A stretch of 64,000 nucleotides of DNA from Psoroptes ovis (GCA_002943765.1 PQWQ01000002.1:5105043-5169042), one strand, 5' to 3'; shown: positions 36,860-51,889, numbered from the stretch's first letter. Numbers and translations: made by a program. The notes: generated by a model from the letters alone, not told the origin.

Positions 36860-39800
36860 AAAATGACCATTACATATAAATGATTAATTTTTTGTTGCAG
36901 TTTCAAGTTCAACAAAGCAAAAAACACAAAAAAAACGAAAATGTAAGTACTAAAATTACATGTTATCATTTTCTCCAACATTTTTTCTATGATTGAAGCA
37001 CAAAAAAAATGAAAAAATGAAATTAACAGAAAAAAACGCATGTGATAATACGATTTGCGTGATAATAATTTTATGTTTTTTGCTATTATTACTCAACATA
37101 CATTCATATTTCATATGATTATATGATGACGAAGATTTGATGAAGAAATTTTGAAAATAATAGAAAAGTAAAGAAAAAATCAAAAATTATTCATTTTTCA
37201 ACAATTAGTTTGTTCTCGATGATTTTCTAAATATTTTCTTTGTTTTCATTTGTGTTTTAGCAATTTCATTGCTCAAACAAATTGATGATCAGTGTGCTGC
37301 CGACTAATATATTTACCATTTTTTCAAGTAAAAATATTCGAAGAAAAAAATTTCAAAAATTTCTTAGAAATTTCAAAAAATTAAGAATTAAAATTCCATT
37401 ATTATCATCATCATCATCATTTCATAACGGTGAGTGCATTATTTTTTCCCAGTACTTTTTCCCGAATACTTTTTCCAAAGAAAAATTTTTTCTACCATTT
37501 CAAACATGCGAACATTTTTTTCCAAGAATTGATTATTGAATTATAACATTTTCAATGCTCATACACACTTTGAAATAATCGAAACCGAATTAGATCTCTC
37601 AATTTATTTTTTTATTTTTTTTGAATGACATTTTTATTATTTTTTATAACGGTTTATTTTCACAGAGTTTATTTTTATTTTCTTTTTTTATAGTGTTACA
37701 CCATATATATTCAATGTTATATTTAATTCTAAGAAAAAGTGTTCATTATCTTGAATTTTTTTCCACTGAAAACTATATAATGAGCTAAAAATATCGAAAT
37801 ATAGAAATCTTAATTAACGGTGTCCAATAAAATTTCCGTTTTGTTCACTTTACCTTGACTAGTATTTATTTTTTCTTATGATGATGATTTTCTAATTTTA
37901 GCCAACTATTAGCTTTATAGCAAAAATCATCATTAAATTTTTTTTTTCATTTATTTAGTAACGATTTGTATTGAATATTGTGTATTTTTTTTTTTTTTTT
38001 TGACATAATAAATCATAATGGTTCAAATGTTACAATTTGTTTAAGAAAATCTTTTCGTTTCATGTTGAAAATGTTGAAAAAAAATGATTATTTTTTTTCT
38101 CTCGATTAAAAAGGATTGTATGGTAAAGTGTGTGTGTGTGTGTGTGTTGTATATCCACAATATGTCTTTGAAATTTTGAAAAAAAAAATATTACTGGTTA
38201 CTATGGTTGAATGAATTTCGGTTCATTCACATTTTTTCTCTTGTATCTGGAACCAAGGTCCGGAACTTGGTTGAATTTGTCCTTTTTTTTCTTTTTTGCT
38301 TGATTGCTTTTCTTATTATTATTTTTTTTCCGAAAATATTAAATATAAGACCTATGAGTTTATATTTTTCGAATGTTAACACACGATACTTCATTAAAAC
38401 AACATTAACCCACCAAAAAAAAAAAAAAAAAAAAAAAAAAATCCGGCCTTGTTGATGTTGGTCACTGGTTGTTGTTGATAACTAACTAACTAATTGTGCT
38501 TATATGAGAAAAATTATCAATCATGTTTGATCATTTATTTTTATTTTTTATTTTTTGACCATGAATTTTTTTTGATTTTTGATTAAATCATCTTGACTTA
38601 CAATTAAAACAAGATTTTTGTCGAGTTTAATTTTTATTTTAATTTGTCTAATCTTGACATTGATCTTTTGACAACAACAACCACCACCATCAACCACCAA
38701 CGACAGTAAATGAATGAAAAAAAACGATAAATCATTATCAAATCTAATTCAAATGTTGTGTGGCGCCAATATTCATTTCTCACTCTGACATTCTTTTCCA
38801 ATTTTTCTTTTCGATTTTTTGACATTTGAAATGCTTTAAAACTGAATAATAATAATGATTGTAATATGATTGTACAATTTTGATTCAAGTTTTTTTTCAA
38901 GTAAGAATTTTCAAAAGCTAAAAATTACAATTTTTTTTTTTTTTTTAATACAGAAACATGTATGACCTTTCTCATATATATATGTATATATGTTGGCCTT
39001 GACATTGACATTGAACTATTTTGTCAGTTATTTTTTCTAGTTTTAGCTCTACTTTGGTGTAATCGGTCATTTGATTGGTTGTTGTTGCTCTTGTTGATGA
39101 TGATGATGGTGAACATTTTATTAACAAACAAACACTGGGTCCACATATTTTCTGGTTCAAATTTTTTTTCTTTTTTTCAAAAAAATAAATTCAACGATCG
39201 ACATGGTCAATCTCTCTATGTCCGAATGCAATGTGCTTAAATGTGTGTGTGTCTGTTTGATGAACGAATTTCGTGCTGTGCGAATTATATTTATCAGTAT
39301 TTATTATACATTCAATGTATGTTTGGTATCTTTGATTATTGATTGAACAATTTCTTTAAAATAAGATTTCTTTGAAAGAAAAAACGGAGAAATATTAAAG
39401 AAAACATTTCTTCAATGTGTCCTTGAAAGGATGTGGTCAACAAAAGAATAATTGAAATTTGAAAAAATCTTTGTTATCAGCAAGAAACAAGTGCATTTCC
39501 ATTTTCAAAAGATGAAATTACAATAAACACATAGTGGTTTTGTGTTCATTCATTTTTCTTGACATTTTGATTGAAAAAAATATCAAATGAATGAATTTTG
39601 AATCAATTTTAAATCTTGAAGTTGATTCAATCAAAAATAATTTTGAAAAATCAAAATGAATCATGCAGTTTGAATTATGAAAATGTTAATAAGAAATAAT
39701 GATTTCATTTCTTGGTCCAAAAAAAATAAAAAAAATGAAACTTTTACTTTTTTTACAATTTCTTATTTTTGCTTTAGAGCAATCAAGACCAAACTGACCA

Positions 39801-40714
39801 TATGATGGTCAAAATGATCTGATTTGAAATGATTTTCAAACATGAATTTGTTGTTTTAGGTATTAGACCTTTTAAAAATAAGAATATTTGTTACGGTAAG
39901 TGTGTGTGCGTGTGTGTGTGTGTCTATAGGATTTTCTTTTTGAAATTTCTCCATTAAATCTTATTTGAAATCTGTAAAAATAAAAACAACAAATCGATTT
40001 CAAATATATTTCATATTATCATTATCATTTTTATCAATATTGATCATTCAAGACTGAAATTGATATATATATATATGAAACGCAGTTATATATGATTGGT
40101 TGTTATGTGTGGTCAAAGCTTGATATTATTATTATTATTATTATTTCAATTTGCCACGTGTCTTTTTCATTTTCAATCACTTGTATTTTTGCTGAAATTT
40201 GTGTGTGAAAAGCATGGCGAAAGGATTTTATCGCCTAAATGTTTTTTTCATCTGATTTCGTTAAATCCTTTTCCAATTTGATAATTGATTTATTATTCGT
40301 TATATTTCATTTTATTTTTTTTGCTATTTTTACCTCGTATACACGAGTATACCGATCCAAACGTAGCAAAGATTGATATTCAAATTTTTACTTTTTTTTG
40401 CTGTTTGAATCCAGCAGCTAAATTTAGCCATATACGGTCACTCCGATTCAAATCAAATCAATCAATCAATCAATTTTGTTTGATATTTTTTTTCTGACCA
40501 AAAAATATTTCGGGTAAATACACACACGAATACAATTCAACGCATACATATATCGATATGTGAATTTTTTCGGGTATGACCAGTCTCAGTTATTGACCAG
40601 TGAACGATTGAATGAATGAATGAATGAATGACCATATATAACAATCAGAAAACATTAAACGTAATCAGATGATTGTCAAATATTGAATTTATTTCTGTGT
40701 TTCCTGCATACATT

Positions 40715-40723
40715 TCAAGGTCA
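40715..40723 (+). promoter_or_regulatory. TCAAGGTCA monomer receptor site
   Basis: A perfect TCAAGGTCA, the extended half-site used by FTZ-F1/NR5A and ERR-type receptors. Motif evidence only. Confidence 0.35.
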
Positions 40724-41169
40724 TATTTATTTATTTATTTCAATCATTTATTTATTTATTTATTCATTCAAATATTGAAAGTGAAATTGAATTTGAGTTT
40801 TTTCTTGTTTAGCTGTGTGTTGTGTTATGTCCAGCAGTAGATTTCATCATCATAATCATTATTATTATTATAACATTATTTTATAAATTCATAATTGTTT
40901 ATTATTATATATATGAATGAATGTGTGCATGTAATGTTTTCTATTGAATCCTATTCAATTGAATCCATTTTTTAACCCGTTCATTCAACTGTTATGAGTA
41001 TTGCATGAATGCTGAAGCTGCTGCTGTTGATGTTGATGTTGTTTTTTCAATCGAAATTATAGAACAGCTTTATAAATGAATAAAATCAAAATTATTATAT
41101 ATGAACCAATGAATGAATATTATTGTTGTTATTCCATAATAAAATGAAATAAAATAACGTTTCAACGTT

Positions 41170-41183
41170 TGACCTCAAGGTCA
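41170..41183. promoter_or_regulatory. Everted TGACCT-CA-AGGTCA site
   Basis: Two perfect AGGTCA half-sites in everted orientation with a 2-bp spacer. It also contains TCAAGGTCA (41175-41183), the same extended half-site seen at 40715. Confidence 0.4.
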
Positions 41184-44100
41184 TGTGTGTGTGTGTTGGT
41201 TGGACTATAATGTTAATAATAATCATAATGGATGATGACTGATGATCTTTACCAAATTTTTATTTTTCCTATTATTATTATTATTATTCGTGAGAGCCAG
41301 ATGTTTGAAGCAATACAGCAAGCAACAGCAGCAGCAGCAGTGTGATATAATGTAAATATTAAATAAAATAGAAAAAATGAAAAATACTTTCTATATTTTA
41401 ATATAAAGAAATATATATTCAATTATGCGAAAAATGATTTTGATGATGATGTTGATTATGTGAATATATGAATTGTTTGTTATGAATAAATACAAAGTTG
41501 AGTGAAGTAAAAAACAAATATTTGATATCTCGTGAATATGAAATATGAAAATCGTTCAGAGCAGAAAAAATGAAAAGATTGAAATGAAAAACGCGGTAAA
41601 GGGTTATGCATGTGTGAAATGTTTTTTGTTTGATGAATACAACGAAAAGAATTGTCCAATTTTTCATATTTTCAGCCATAATTGCTGCTGGTCGTTTTTT
41701 CTTTTATTTCGGACCAAAACAATCATAATCTTACCTTATGGTCAATATTTATATGAAAAAAAATAGCTGTGCAAAAGGTCTGAATGATTTTGCAAAAGAG
41801 GAGAAATGAAATGAAATTTAATTTGATTTTTTTTTTTTTTTTGTATTTTTCCATTTGTTTTCTTGCGAATTATTCAAAAATTTTCATTTTTCATTCATTC
41901 ATTCATTCATTGAAATATGAAATTTAAAATTCATTCAAATTTTCATTTTTTTCAGTGTTCACAATCAAACAAATAATACAAAAATTATTGATAATAATAC
42001 ATGTCAACTGCTGCTGGTGAATACGTGTTGTTTTCTTTGGTTTTTAAGGTACGTACGTGCGTGCGTGTGTTGTAATGATGATGATGATTGAGATTGAGAT
42101 CAAAAGTGTGAATCAAAGAAATGAATTCATTGAAAAAAAGACATATTTTCTCTTGGTCTTTAACAGAAATGTTGACCAAAAAACCATTTTTCTGCACCAA
42201 ATGAATTGAATTGAATTTGAATTCATTTGAATTTAGCTCAATAAAAACAAACTAAACAGAAAAACAAACGAGAAGAAAAAATAAATTTTTTAACCGATTG
42301 ATTTTCATTTTCTTAGATCCTTTGAAAATTTTCAAATTTCAAAGGGTTTTCCATAAGAAACGACACGATAACAATGAAAGTATTATGAAAAATTTTAATT
42401 TTTCTTCATTCTTTCATTCAATTTTTCCCCTTTGATCATAAATGAAATATGATTTACGATCATCATTATACCACAATCGGTAGTTGGTCGATCACCATAA
42501 TACACAGACTGACCACATCCACTTTTCATATACATGTCATCATCGATTGAAATTTAAATTTCTTACCCTTTGAATTTTGAAATTTATTTCAAATTTTTAA
42601 TTTTGAATTCATTTTTCGTTTCATGAAATGAAAAGTAAGTGTTTCAATTCATTCATTTGTATATTTGTATGTGTTTCAACGAGTTTATAAATCAAATGAA
42701 TTGAAATAATTTTCATTGTATTTATTGTCATTTTTCATAGTTTCATAGTTTCCGTGAACAATAATAATAATTATGTTTGATGCGTACATGCATTCAAACG
42801 CGTAGAAATTTTCACCCAAAAAATGAATCTGAACGCGTGTTTTTGTTTATTTCGTTTTGAATCTCGATATCTTTGAAATTTCTTTTGTACAAGAAAAATG
42901 TGGCAATTTTTCAATGAAAAATACTTGAACAACAAAACAGTTTGAACACGTGTGTGTACTCTTTGCACGCTTTTTGTTTCAAATCTTGTGCGTATCTTAT
43001 TCATTTTTCCAATATGAATATATCATACAAATATACACACGCAAAATAATAAATTTGTCGTGCCCAAAGTGTTGTCAATTGTTGTTGTTGTCGCTGATAT
43101 TTTTTGTCTTCAATACATTTATAATTGTTTTGATTTGATTTATGTTTCGCTTCTTGTTGTGTGTATTGTGTGTGTGTGTGTGAAAGGTTTTAAAAGCTAC
43201 CGGAATCTATGAATGAAAATAAATTTTTCTCAAAATTACAAATCATCATCAACATCAAATCCTTTTGATGTTTTTCGAATTCTACATTTATTCTTTTACA
43301 ATTTTTTCTCGGTTCAGTTGATCAAATTCTTTTATTATTATTTTTAATATTCCGTATCCAGTATTAGTATTTGGTCACAAATTGAATCGAACAATGCCTA
43401 GACTCTTATTTCTCATCATTATTATTAATGGTAATTCAGATATAATCAAACCAGTCAGAGTACAACAACAGCTAAGAACCAAGTAAAACAACTGTCCAAC
43501 GGTCATTCGTAAATCATTGTTAGTCATAATAATAATCATCATCAACACCAGCATCATCATCATCATCATCATAATGCGTACCATACTTGTCAAATTTTTG
43601 AATTGTATGTATGTGTATGTGTCTACACATATTTGAAAAACAAAAAGTGTTTATTATTATTATTTATTTATTTATAAAATTGTATTGTTTGTTTCTATTT
43701 TTAGTGATGATTTAGTCACTGAATTTTATTGTTAAGAGCAGCCTGTCTGTGTCTGTTGAAAATGAAAATGAAAATCCATTGTGTTTATCATATAAGTCTG
43801 TGTGTGTATTCGTGTGTTCAAAGTGGTAAATATTCCATTTTTAGATTTTATTCCATGTCAATGTTGTTGATGTTGTCAAATGTTTATTATTAATGGCCTC
43901 GTCCAATTTACAATGTACATCATCGTATATGCGCTTCGAGAATTGAAAATTGAATTTTTTTCATTTTATTTTTCAAAGAGTTCATTTAATTTTTCGAATG
44001 TTTAAAAATCCCCGAAAATAAAATGTGACAACAAAAACACTAAACAAAACACTAAAACACATCGTACGCGCCTCATAAGGCCTGATGTGAAAAGATTGAA

Positions 44101-47100
44101 AAAACAATCTTTTTAGTAAAACATTAGATATTTGAGAATATCCAAAATTGAACATTTTACAATATTCTTTCTATGATGACTCTCTCTTGATCGTATTAGA
44201 AACATTGTTCATTTTTTGTTTGGTTTCATTATGATGATGATGAACAAAACAAATGAATAAATGATTGAATGAATGAATGAATAAATCAATCAAATTTTAT
44301 TTTAAATCCTTTCTATCCATCCATTTGTCCATTGAATCTAACTCAAAAGTGGATGAAAGTAAAAGTGTTTTCAATTTTGTCCATCATCATTACTGGTCGT
44401 GTTATTTTGTATAATTTTTCACTTGAATTTATTTTGACCCCTCAAAATATTCAATTTTCAAATGTTGTAAAAGCCTATAACTCATAATACACACACACAT
44501 GTGTGTGTGTGTTTGCGCGTGTAATTTTAATTTCAATTTCAATTTCAAATACATCTTTGACCACTGATTTTAAATTTAGATTTGAAAAATTTTAAATCTG
44601 ACAAAAATCTAAAAATACCATACTGGTGCTTTTTCGACCATTTGACCAGCAATTTTTAATTGTAAATTTGATCCATTACATTTATCATCTTTTTTCTCGT
44701 ACAATTCATAATTTGATTGACAGAATGTCGTGTATATGCTCATATTTGTGCATTTGATTTAAACACATTTTAACCCTTTTATAAGCATTTTAAAATTTTT
44801 TGAAATTTTAGTCATCAAAAAACGGTTTTTACTCAATTTCCCACATTTTTGACCATATAATAATGATAAAACATTATCAATCTATTGTGTGTTGTATTAG
44901 GTTGTTATCCACTTGAAATTTTCAATGAAAAAACCAACGAAAAACCTTTAAAACCTTGTTATATATCTTCAAATAGTTTTTTCCAGATATAGGAATTCAA
45001 ATGTCCATTACCCAAGCAAAAAAACATTATTCAATTGAATTTTAGCCTTAACAACAGCAGCAGCTGTGTATTTCTCTATGTGTGTTGTAATGATTGAAAA
45101 TTATTGTTGCGTGATTTTCAATTTTCCGAATATTTTTCTTCTTTAAAAAAGCAATTCAAAGGGTAAAATAATAATGAAAACCAAAGCATTGAATCATCAT
45201 GTTGAAGTTCAATGTCGTGCAATGTAATGTAGTGTAATGGTCAAACATTTTTCCCTTTTTTTGAATTATTTTTGGCGACAATCGAAATTTGACCATTGAA
45301 AATTTTGAAAAAATTGAAATACTTCGTGTTCTATTTTTAGGTAATTTTTTTTATATAATTTTTGTCGTGTTTTCAGCAAAAAAGAAAGAGTTAAATCATA
45401 TGCCTGCAGGGTAATTTGATTTCATTTCTTTGCTTTTTCGGTTTTTTACCCTTTTACCCTTGAGATCTTTGAGTAAATTTACTCAATTTTTCAATGATCA
45501 ATATCGCTTTTCGCTTGCAATAGATTTTTGAAAATGTTTGATTATGATGATGATGATGATATTTGAACGCGAATATAAAGTTTTTGAGTTGAATTGAAAT
45601 TTGAAATTGTGTATTTGCTTTCGTTTTGATTGATTTGATTCTATTTTCAGTTTCAAAATTTTTTTATGCTCAAAAATATTAGACAAGCGACAATCATTTT
45701 ATGATTTGTTTGACCAGCGAAAAATAAAAAGGTCCAAGGGTTAGGTCCATGGCCATTGTTGTCATTATACTCGCCACCGACCTTTGATTCTCGTGTTATT
45801 TTTTCTTATTTTTTATAATTTTCTTCTCTGTTGCACAATCAATGGTCAATTTATTTTATTTCCAAGTGAAAGTTTAGTGTTTTTTTGTTTGTGCGATATG
45901 AATGATTGCTTTACATTCGTTCTCTTGTCGTAATTCAATTTCTAAAAATAAAGAAATATTTCATAATTTCATTCACATTTCAATCATTCGGTGGTGATTG
46001 AAGGTCAACAAAATTTTCAAGGACAATTCAAACAAGAAATAAATGAAATTGATTGGTTCTGATTAATCTTTATGCCTTTTTTTTATTTTAATTTTATTTG
46101 TCATTCAACAAATAATTATGATGATGATAATGATAAACATTACATGATGGACATGTGTGTGTATGTCTGTCTATGCATATTACATGTTTATTCTTACCCA
46201 AATACGCTTTTCCAATGTAAATATTATTTTTTTCTTGAGAATTTCTTCTTTGGAATTTTCGCTGAATTCTTTTGAAATTTTTAGCTCAAATTTCATTCTG
46301 ATTTCATAAACAAAAATCAAGAAATCAAATATCAAATAGAATAAATAAATAATTAGAACAGAAGAAAAAATTCCATCTCATTGAATTCTATATGATTGTT
46401 ATGTGATAATAATCGTTTTTGGGTACAAACTTGAAGGTTTTGAATTTGTTTTTTCTTGAAATTTTCTTGAAAATTTGAAATCATCCTGATCTCTTTGAGT
46501 CTTTCAGTCTTGAAAATTTTTCTTCAGGACCTATCATTCTTTGGCTGTCGAATCATTATCTAAAATTTCCCAATTCAACCCAACCGGACCAAAAAAAGCC
46601 AGAAACGAATGGAAATCAAGCGAATAAAACAAAGAAAAATTTCTTCGTTTGACCAACAAAAAAATTTTGACCATTTAATCTAACCCTAGAGTTTATCGGT
46701 CATATTTTCTATGCTTTTGTTATCAGTTTTTCTCAATTTTCTCAGTAGGGTACCTTATAGCGAAAGTATTGAATGTAATGAATCATTATTATTCATTTGA
46801 AATTTGACTAAATTAATTGATGATGATGATGATGTGCGTACATAGTTTTTTACTGTGAATAAATCATCAATGCACATGGTGCATAGCCTTACAGTTGATA
46901 AGGTTTTTTCAAGGAAAAAAATTTGAAATTTTGTCTATCTCCAGTTGTACCAAGAGCTAATTATGAAAATGATTATCATCCATATCATGTGTATCCCCGT
47001 ATGAAATACGTACATATGTTGTCGAATGAAACAATGATAATAATAACTCGTTCGTATTTTTGAAACAAACGAAAATGAAAATATTTTCTTTAAATATAAA

Positions 47101-48237
47101 TTTGAATATAAATAATTATATTCAATTCAATAATCTCTGACATTTTGGGTTGGCCAAAAGTCTTGCTGGTGCTGATGATGTGTTTGAAGGTTTATGAGTG
47201 TGATAAGCGAATTGCTTTCTTATATGCTTTTGACAAGTAAATGAGAATATCACAATTAAAACTCATTGTTTGTCATTTATTCAATGATTTGAATGTTTCA
47301 AATCATTGATGTGTATGAATATATGATATTCATGTCCAAGAGTATGAATTTCAAACTTCTCAAAAATCATGAATATTTTTCTCCAATATCTCACTAAAAA
47401 CTTTCTCTTTTCACCATTGAAACAAATTATAGAGAATTGCATTGAATAATCATTCATTTATTCATTTATCCATCTATTTATTTACTAAACAAGTAAATAG
47501 CACTTAAACATCATCCAAATAGCTGCATCCACAAACAAAACAAACAGAAATAGGTGGAGTTATAATTGCGTCATTCGATGAACAAAATAAAATGTCTGAA
47601 TTTCATTCAATATGATGCCAAAATTTTGTTCCCATTTTCTCATTTATTTTCATTTCCACCCGTCACACTATAAAATAATGGTTATGGCCATATCACATTA
47701 ATATTATTGAATTCAATTCATGAAAATTCAGTACAGTATATTCAATGTTATATCATCATCATCATCATGATCCGAAAAATTTATTTCTATTTTCTCTCTT
47801 TGTAATGATTGGTTGATTCAATGAATGAAAGCCGATTGTGGGCCATTCATAAAGTTGACTGCTTTGAATAGTGTTAAATTGTGGTTATATAATACACATT
47901 CAAGTTTTCCTATCAATTCATTATTCAATATATTCAAATGCTCTCCTTTTCTGTCTGTCTCTCTCACTGTATTTTCTATCAAATATATAAATGTTCATCA
48001 TCATCATTTTATTATACAATATTGCTCTTCATTTTCATTTCATTCAATACAAATGATTTCAACGAAATTTCCTATCTCTATATATGTGGTATAATTGTTG
48101 TTGTGCGAAAAAAGTAGAGCAAAAATTTTGAAAATTTATTACTTGACGAAAATTAGTTTTATAGTTTAGTTGATTTAGTTTGTAGTTTTATTTTGAATTT
48201 TCAAACGTGTTTCAATGCGTGTGAAAAACGTAAAATA

Positions 48238-48317
48238 TTAGGTTGTCCAAAAAGTTTTTGCCGGTTATATCGTAGAAAATCATCGTAAAATTGGCAATAA
48301 CTTTTCCGACAACCTAA
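48238..48317. mobile_element. 80-bp palindromic mariner-type mini-element (C)
   Basis: The left end is TTAGGTTGTCCAAAAAGTTT and the inverse complement of the right end is TTAGGTTGTCGGAAAAGTTA, with further matching TTGCC in both arms. TA at 48236-48237 and 48318-48319 fits Tc1/mariner insertion. Same size and fold as elements A and B, but the arm sequence differs. Confidence 0.8.
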
Positions 48318-51300
48318 TATATTGAAAATATTTCAATAATCTTTAAATATTTTGAAGATAATCTTTTGGTTACAGAAGTTGTCTCTATTTTCTGGAAAAT
48401 CTTATTGATTTATTGATCCATTGAAAATTTAAGAATATTTGCTATCTGCTAAAATACTATTCAGTGAAATTATGAAAATTGAAAAAAATAAACATTGGTC
48501 GTTCATTAGTAATGGTTTATCGATGATACTTCATAATACTATTCATAATAACCAAATGGTCATATTGATTATTGTTTTTGTTTCTTTGCTTCAAAATAAT
48601 CATTCTTCGAAAAAAAATATTTAAGCATATTTCCATACATACACATTTTCATTTATTTTATTTTTTTCAAAATGAATATAAACATTAGGTCAACGACATT
48701 TTATCAATTTATTCAATTTATTATTATTATTTATTGGTCACATATATTCTTATTAAAATATTCATATTTGATAATAATAATTTGACAATTTTCCTTAGTT
48801 TTTCACTGTTGTTCTTTTTGATTGCCGGTCAAAAAAAATTTCTTTTTTTTGGCAGAAATTATAATCACCCTTGGTGGTGTTGTTGGTGGTTGATAGTTAG
48901 TGTGTTCGTTTGTTTATGGTGATTGGTGAGAAAATCTCGAAAATTTTCATCATTCAAATATTCATGGCCTAAGATTTTACAAGAAATGACAAAATCTTAT
49001 TTTGGTCATTTTTTTTTTTTGGCTTAAACATTCATGCTTTTTGACCCCCTCTAATTTTCATAGGTTTTGTGTCGTATTGTTTTTCTGCGAATAATTAGTT
49101 GCACAATTTGCCCAATGGTCAATCGTGTTTGCGTATGTACGACTAAAAACAGGCACAAAATACATATTTGTTTATCTATCAGCATTAACTATGAAAGCTA
49201 TTCATGGCCACAAGTTTGATAATCATTTTGGTTAGAAAATGTGGTAAGAAAATGTTCAATATTTCCAAGAGGTCAATGAATTTTTCGTTTTATTTGCCTC
49301 TTGCTGGTGGACATTGAAAATATGTGAATATTGAATATTGATTTTTCTCGTTGATAATAATGATTGGTCAAACATGTTGATATCGTTGATATATTTTTGG
49401 TGATTTTATCCAAAATTATGTATCAAATTATTGCATCGTTTATCGATTATTATTATCGTTATTATGATTATTTACATAAGTCTCGAACTTGTTGTTGCAT
49501 GTTGTTATATGCCAGCATAGACTTTATAGACTTTAAACTTTGAATCATTGGAAATTTTTCAGTCTTGAAAAATTTCCTTGAAAAAATTTCAAGTTTTTCA
49601 AATCTTTTCCAAATTAACTGAATCATTTTCTGGTTCATTTTTCAGTGTTTTGTCAGATAAAACATTGTGCACAAACACATACATGAAACCTGTAATTATA
49701 TTGGAATTTCAATTTTTGAAATTTGAAAATTTCAAATTTTGAAAATTCTATGCCCAACCTTTTCATTGTGTGAATACCTTATTTGAAAACAAAACAATAA
49801 AATTCAATCAAACATTTTATTTCTTTCAATTGTTTCATTGATGGATCACTTTCAATTTCATCAAAACAATTTATGGCAGAATAGACCCATATATGAATGT
49901 AAACGTATTGAAAACATTAAAAAAAAATCCTGATAAAATCTCTCATATGTTTCGCTTTCTTTTTGGTGATTTTTGTTTTTCTTAAAAACAAAAATTCCGA
50001 ACCAATCGATATACATATAACAATGATCGTAGATCCAATGATAATATCGATGATAAAAGCTAATTAATCATTGATTAGTTCCATCTAAGCCACATATAAG
50101 CAAATAGTGAACCAATCAAAATGAAGCGAAAAATGATCCTTTCAATTTGAACAATATTGATAATCATTTACTTTACTTTGTGAAGCAATATTAGCTGTCA
50201 AATGATAAATTTTTCCCGTGTAGTTTCACTTCATTTATATGTGTCCAGTCTTGTTGTCGTCATCAATCGATTATTAATATCAATCGTTTTTCATTTTTTT
50301 TCCATGTTCAATTTCAATTTCAATTTCTTTGACCGTATTTTCAATCATACCGAACCACTACATATTGAATGTAACTCGAAAATATTGACAACAAATAACA
50401 AATTTGATTGTTTGATTTCTGAAGAAATAAACAACAACAACAAGTGCTCGCGCTGTTGCTTTGGTTGTTCGGGTTCTTGGTTGTTGACTGGTCAAACAAA
50501 TTCCATCTACCTTTGAAATGAATATTTGTATGATTTATATCTTTTATTGATTTTCAGGGTTTCAGGTCCCTTTGTTTGACTGTTTTTTGATTTTTTAGAA
50601 AAATATTTCATATTTCAGGACCGTCTGGCGTCGTTTGGGTAATATCGATATTAATGCATTTTGATGAATGACATTTTTCGGAAAATTTAATTTCCAAGTC
50701 ATCAAATTAATTGTTTTTGTTTCTCCTTTAATTTTTTTTTGATGAATCAATCCTTGATTTTTGTATTTGTTCCATTGAAATTGATTGTTTTTCCATCATT
50801 GAAACTCATCGTTTTCAATCGGACAAATATCAACTATATTCGATACAATTATAGCGACTTGAAAATTTCCATTGAATTTCCACTGACCATTTCAACAATT
50901 TCGATTGATATGAAATGGTGAATAAATTGGAAATGATTTCAAAGAAAAAATACAAAAATATTGCGTACACAGGGCGGTACATTGGGTACATTTGTGATCC
51001 ACCAAATTTCATCATTTTTCGACCACTACCATAATTTACTCTTTGGTCCCTTGGTGGTACTCTTAGCAAAATCACTAAAAATAGACCGTTTTTTGATTAT
51101 TTCTGGTCGAAAAAAATTTTCGCTTGAATTGACTACCATTGAATTGACTGAATTAATACAATCGAAACACAATCAGATTGCGTATTTTCTTTTATTTTTA
51201 TTCAATATTTCAATTTAGTATTCAATTGTTCAGCTTTCATTCATTCATTTATTGGTCATCATAGATTTTTATAAACATTACACGCTTATGATGATGAGAT

Positions 51301-51874
51301 GATTGTTATTGTTGCTGTTATGTAGTGTTGTTGGTGTGGTTTTCTTCTTCATTTTCTTATTTTAGATTTGATTTTAACGGCATTGATTATTGTGTGTGTG
51401 TATGTATGTGAAACTATCCTTTATTTTTGCCTTATTTTTCAGCCTTAATATATACATTTGTTACATTCAAAGTGGCCCATACATCATCATGTTTGAAGTG
51501 AAGAGAAAAAAAAAATAGAAAGACTAAGAAGAACATTGATCATCATCATCATCATCATCATCGATGACCATAGTTCAGGTTCAAGTTCATCATTTTTTTT
51601 TTTTTTTTTTTTTTTTGAAAATGATTATTCATATATGAACATAATGTAAATTGATCATGAATGTCATTTGTACACTTGATTACCGAACGAATAGGTCATC
51701 ACTCATTTATTTATTTGTGATTCATAACATTATCATTTGATTGAAATTATTCATTATTTTTATATTCAATTTCAAATAATCAAAACATCTAATCAAACAT
51801 TTTTATTTTTGAAAAAATTTATGCAGAAAAAAATTAATTGTTGATTAATTGAAAACCAATTTTTCGTTTGTTTC

Positions 51875-51889
51875 TGCTCTAATTTATAG
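51875..51889 (+). other. Likely 3' splice site before the bZIP start codon
   Basis: A pyrimidine-rich tract (gtttgtttctgctct) followed by aatttatag ends at 51889, 15 nt before the ATG. It resembles the acceptors of the confirmed introns nearby, and suggests that an untranslated exon lies upstream. Confidence 0.5.

Larger units (their letters stand above)
35877..51889. other. Gene desert 2 (possible long 5' intron or regulatory domain of bZIP)
   Basis: About 16 kb with no recognisable coding exon on either strand. It is T-rich on the plus strand, contains a mariner-type mini-element (48238-48317), an A run of about 29 near 38416, TG tracts, (ATC)n tracts (for example 36832-36858 and 43550-43570), and unusually frequent GGTCA/TGACC words. 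A good 3' splice site ends at 51889, 15 nt before the bZIP ATG, so part or all of this could be an intron of that gene. Confidence 0.5.

Noticed and set aside
38416..38444. A run of about 29 as the poly(A) tail of a retrocopy
   Set aside because: No gene-like sequence upstream and no flanking duplication; similar A and T runs are frequent in this DNA.
44899..44912. TTAGGTTGTTATCC as a further mariner mini-element
   Set aside because: It has a TTAGGTTGT start but no inverted partner within 150 bp.
47147..47166. TTTGGGTTGGCCAAAAGTC as a mariner terminal repeat
   Set aside because: It resembles a mariner end, but I found no matching inverted copy downstream and no TA-bounded partner.
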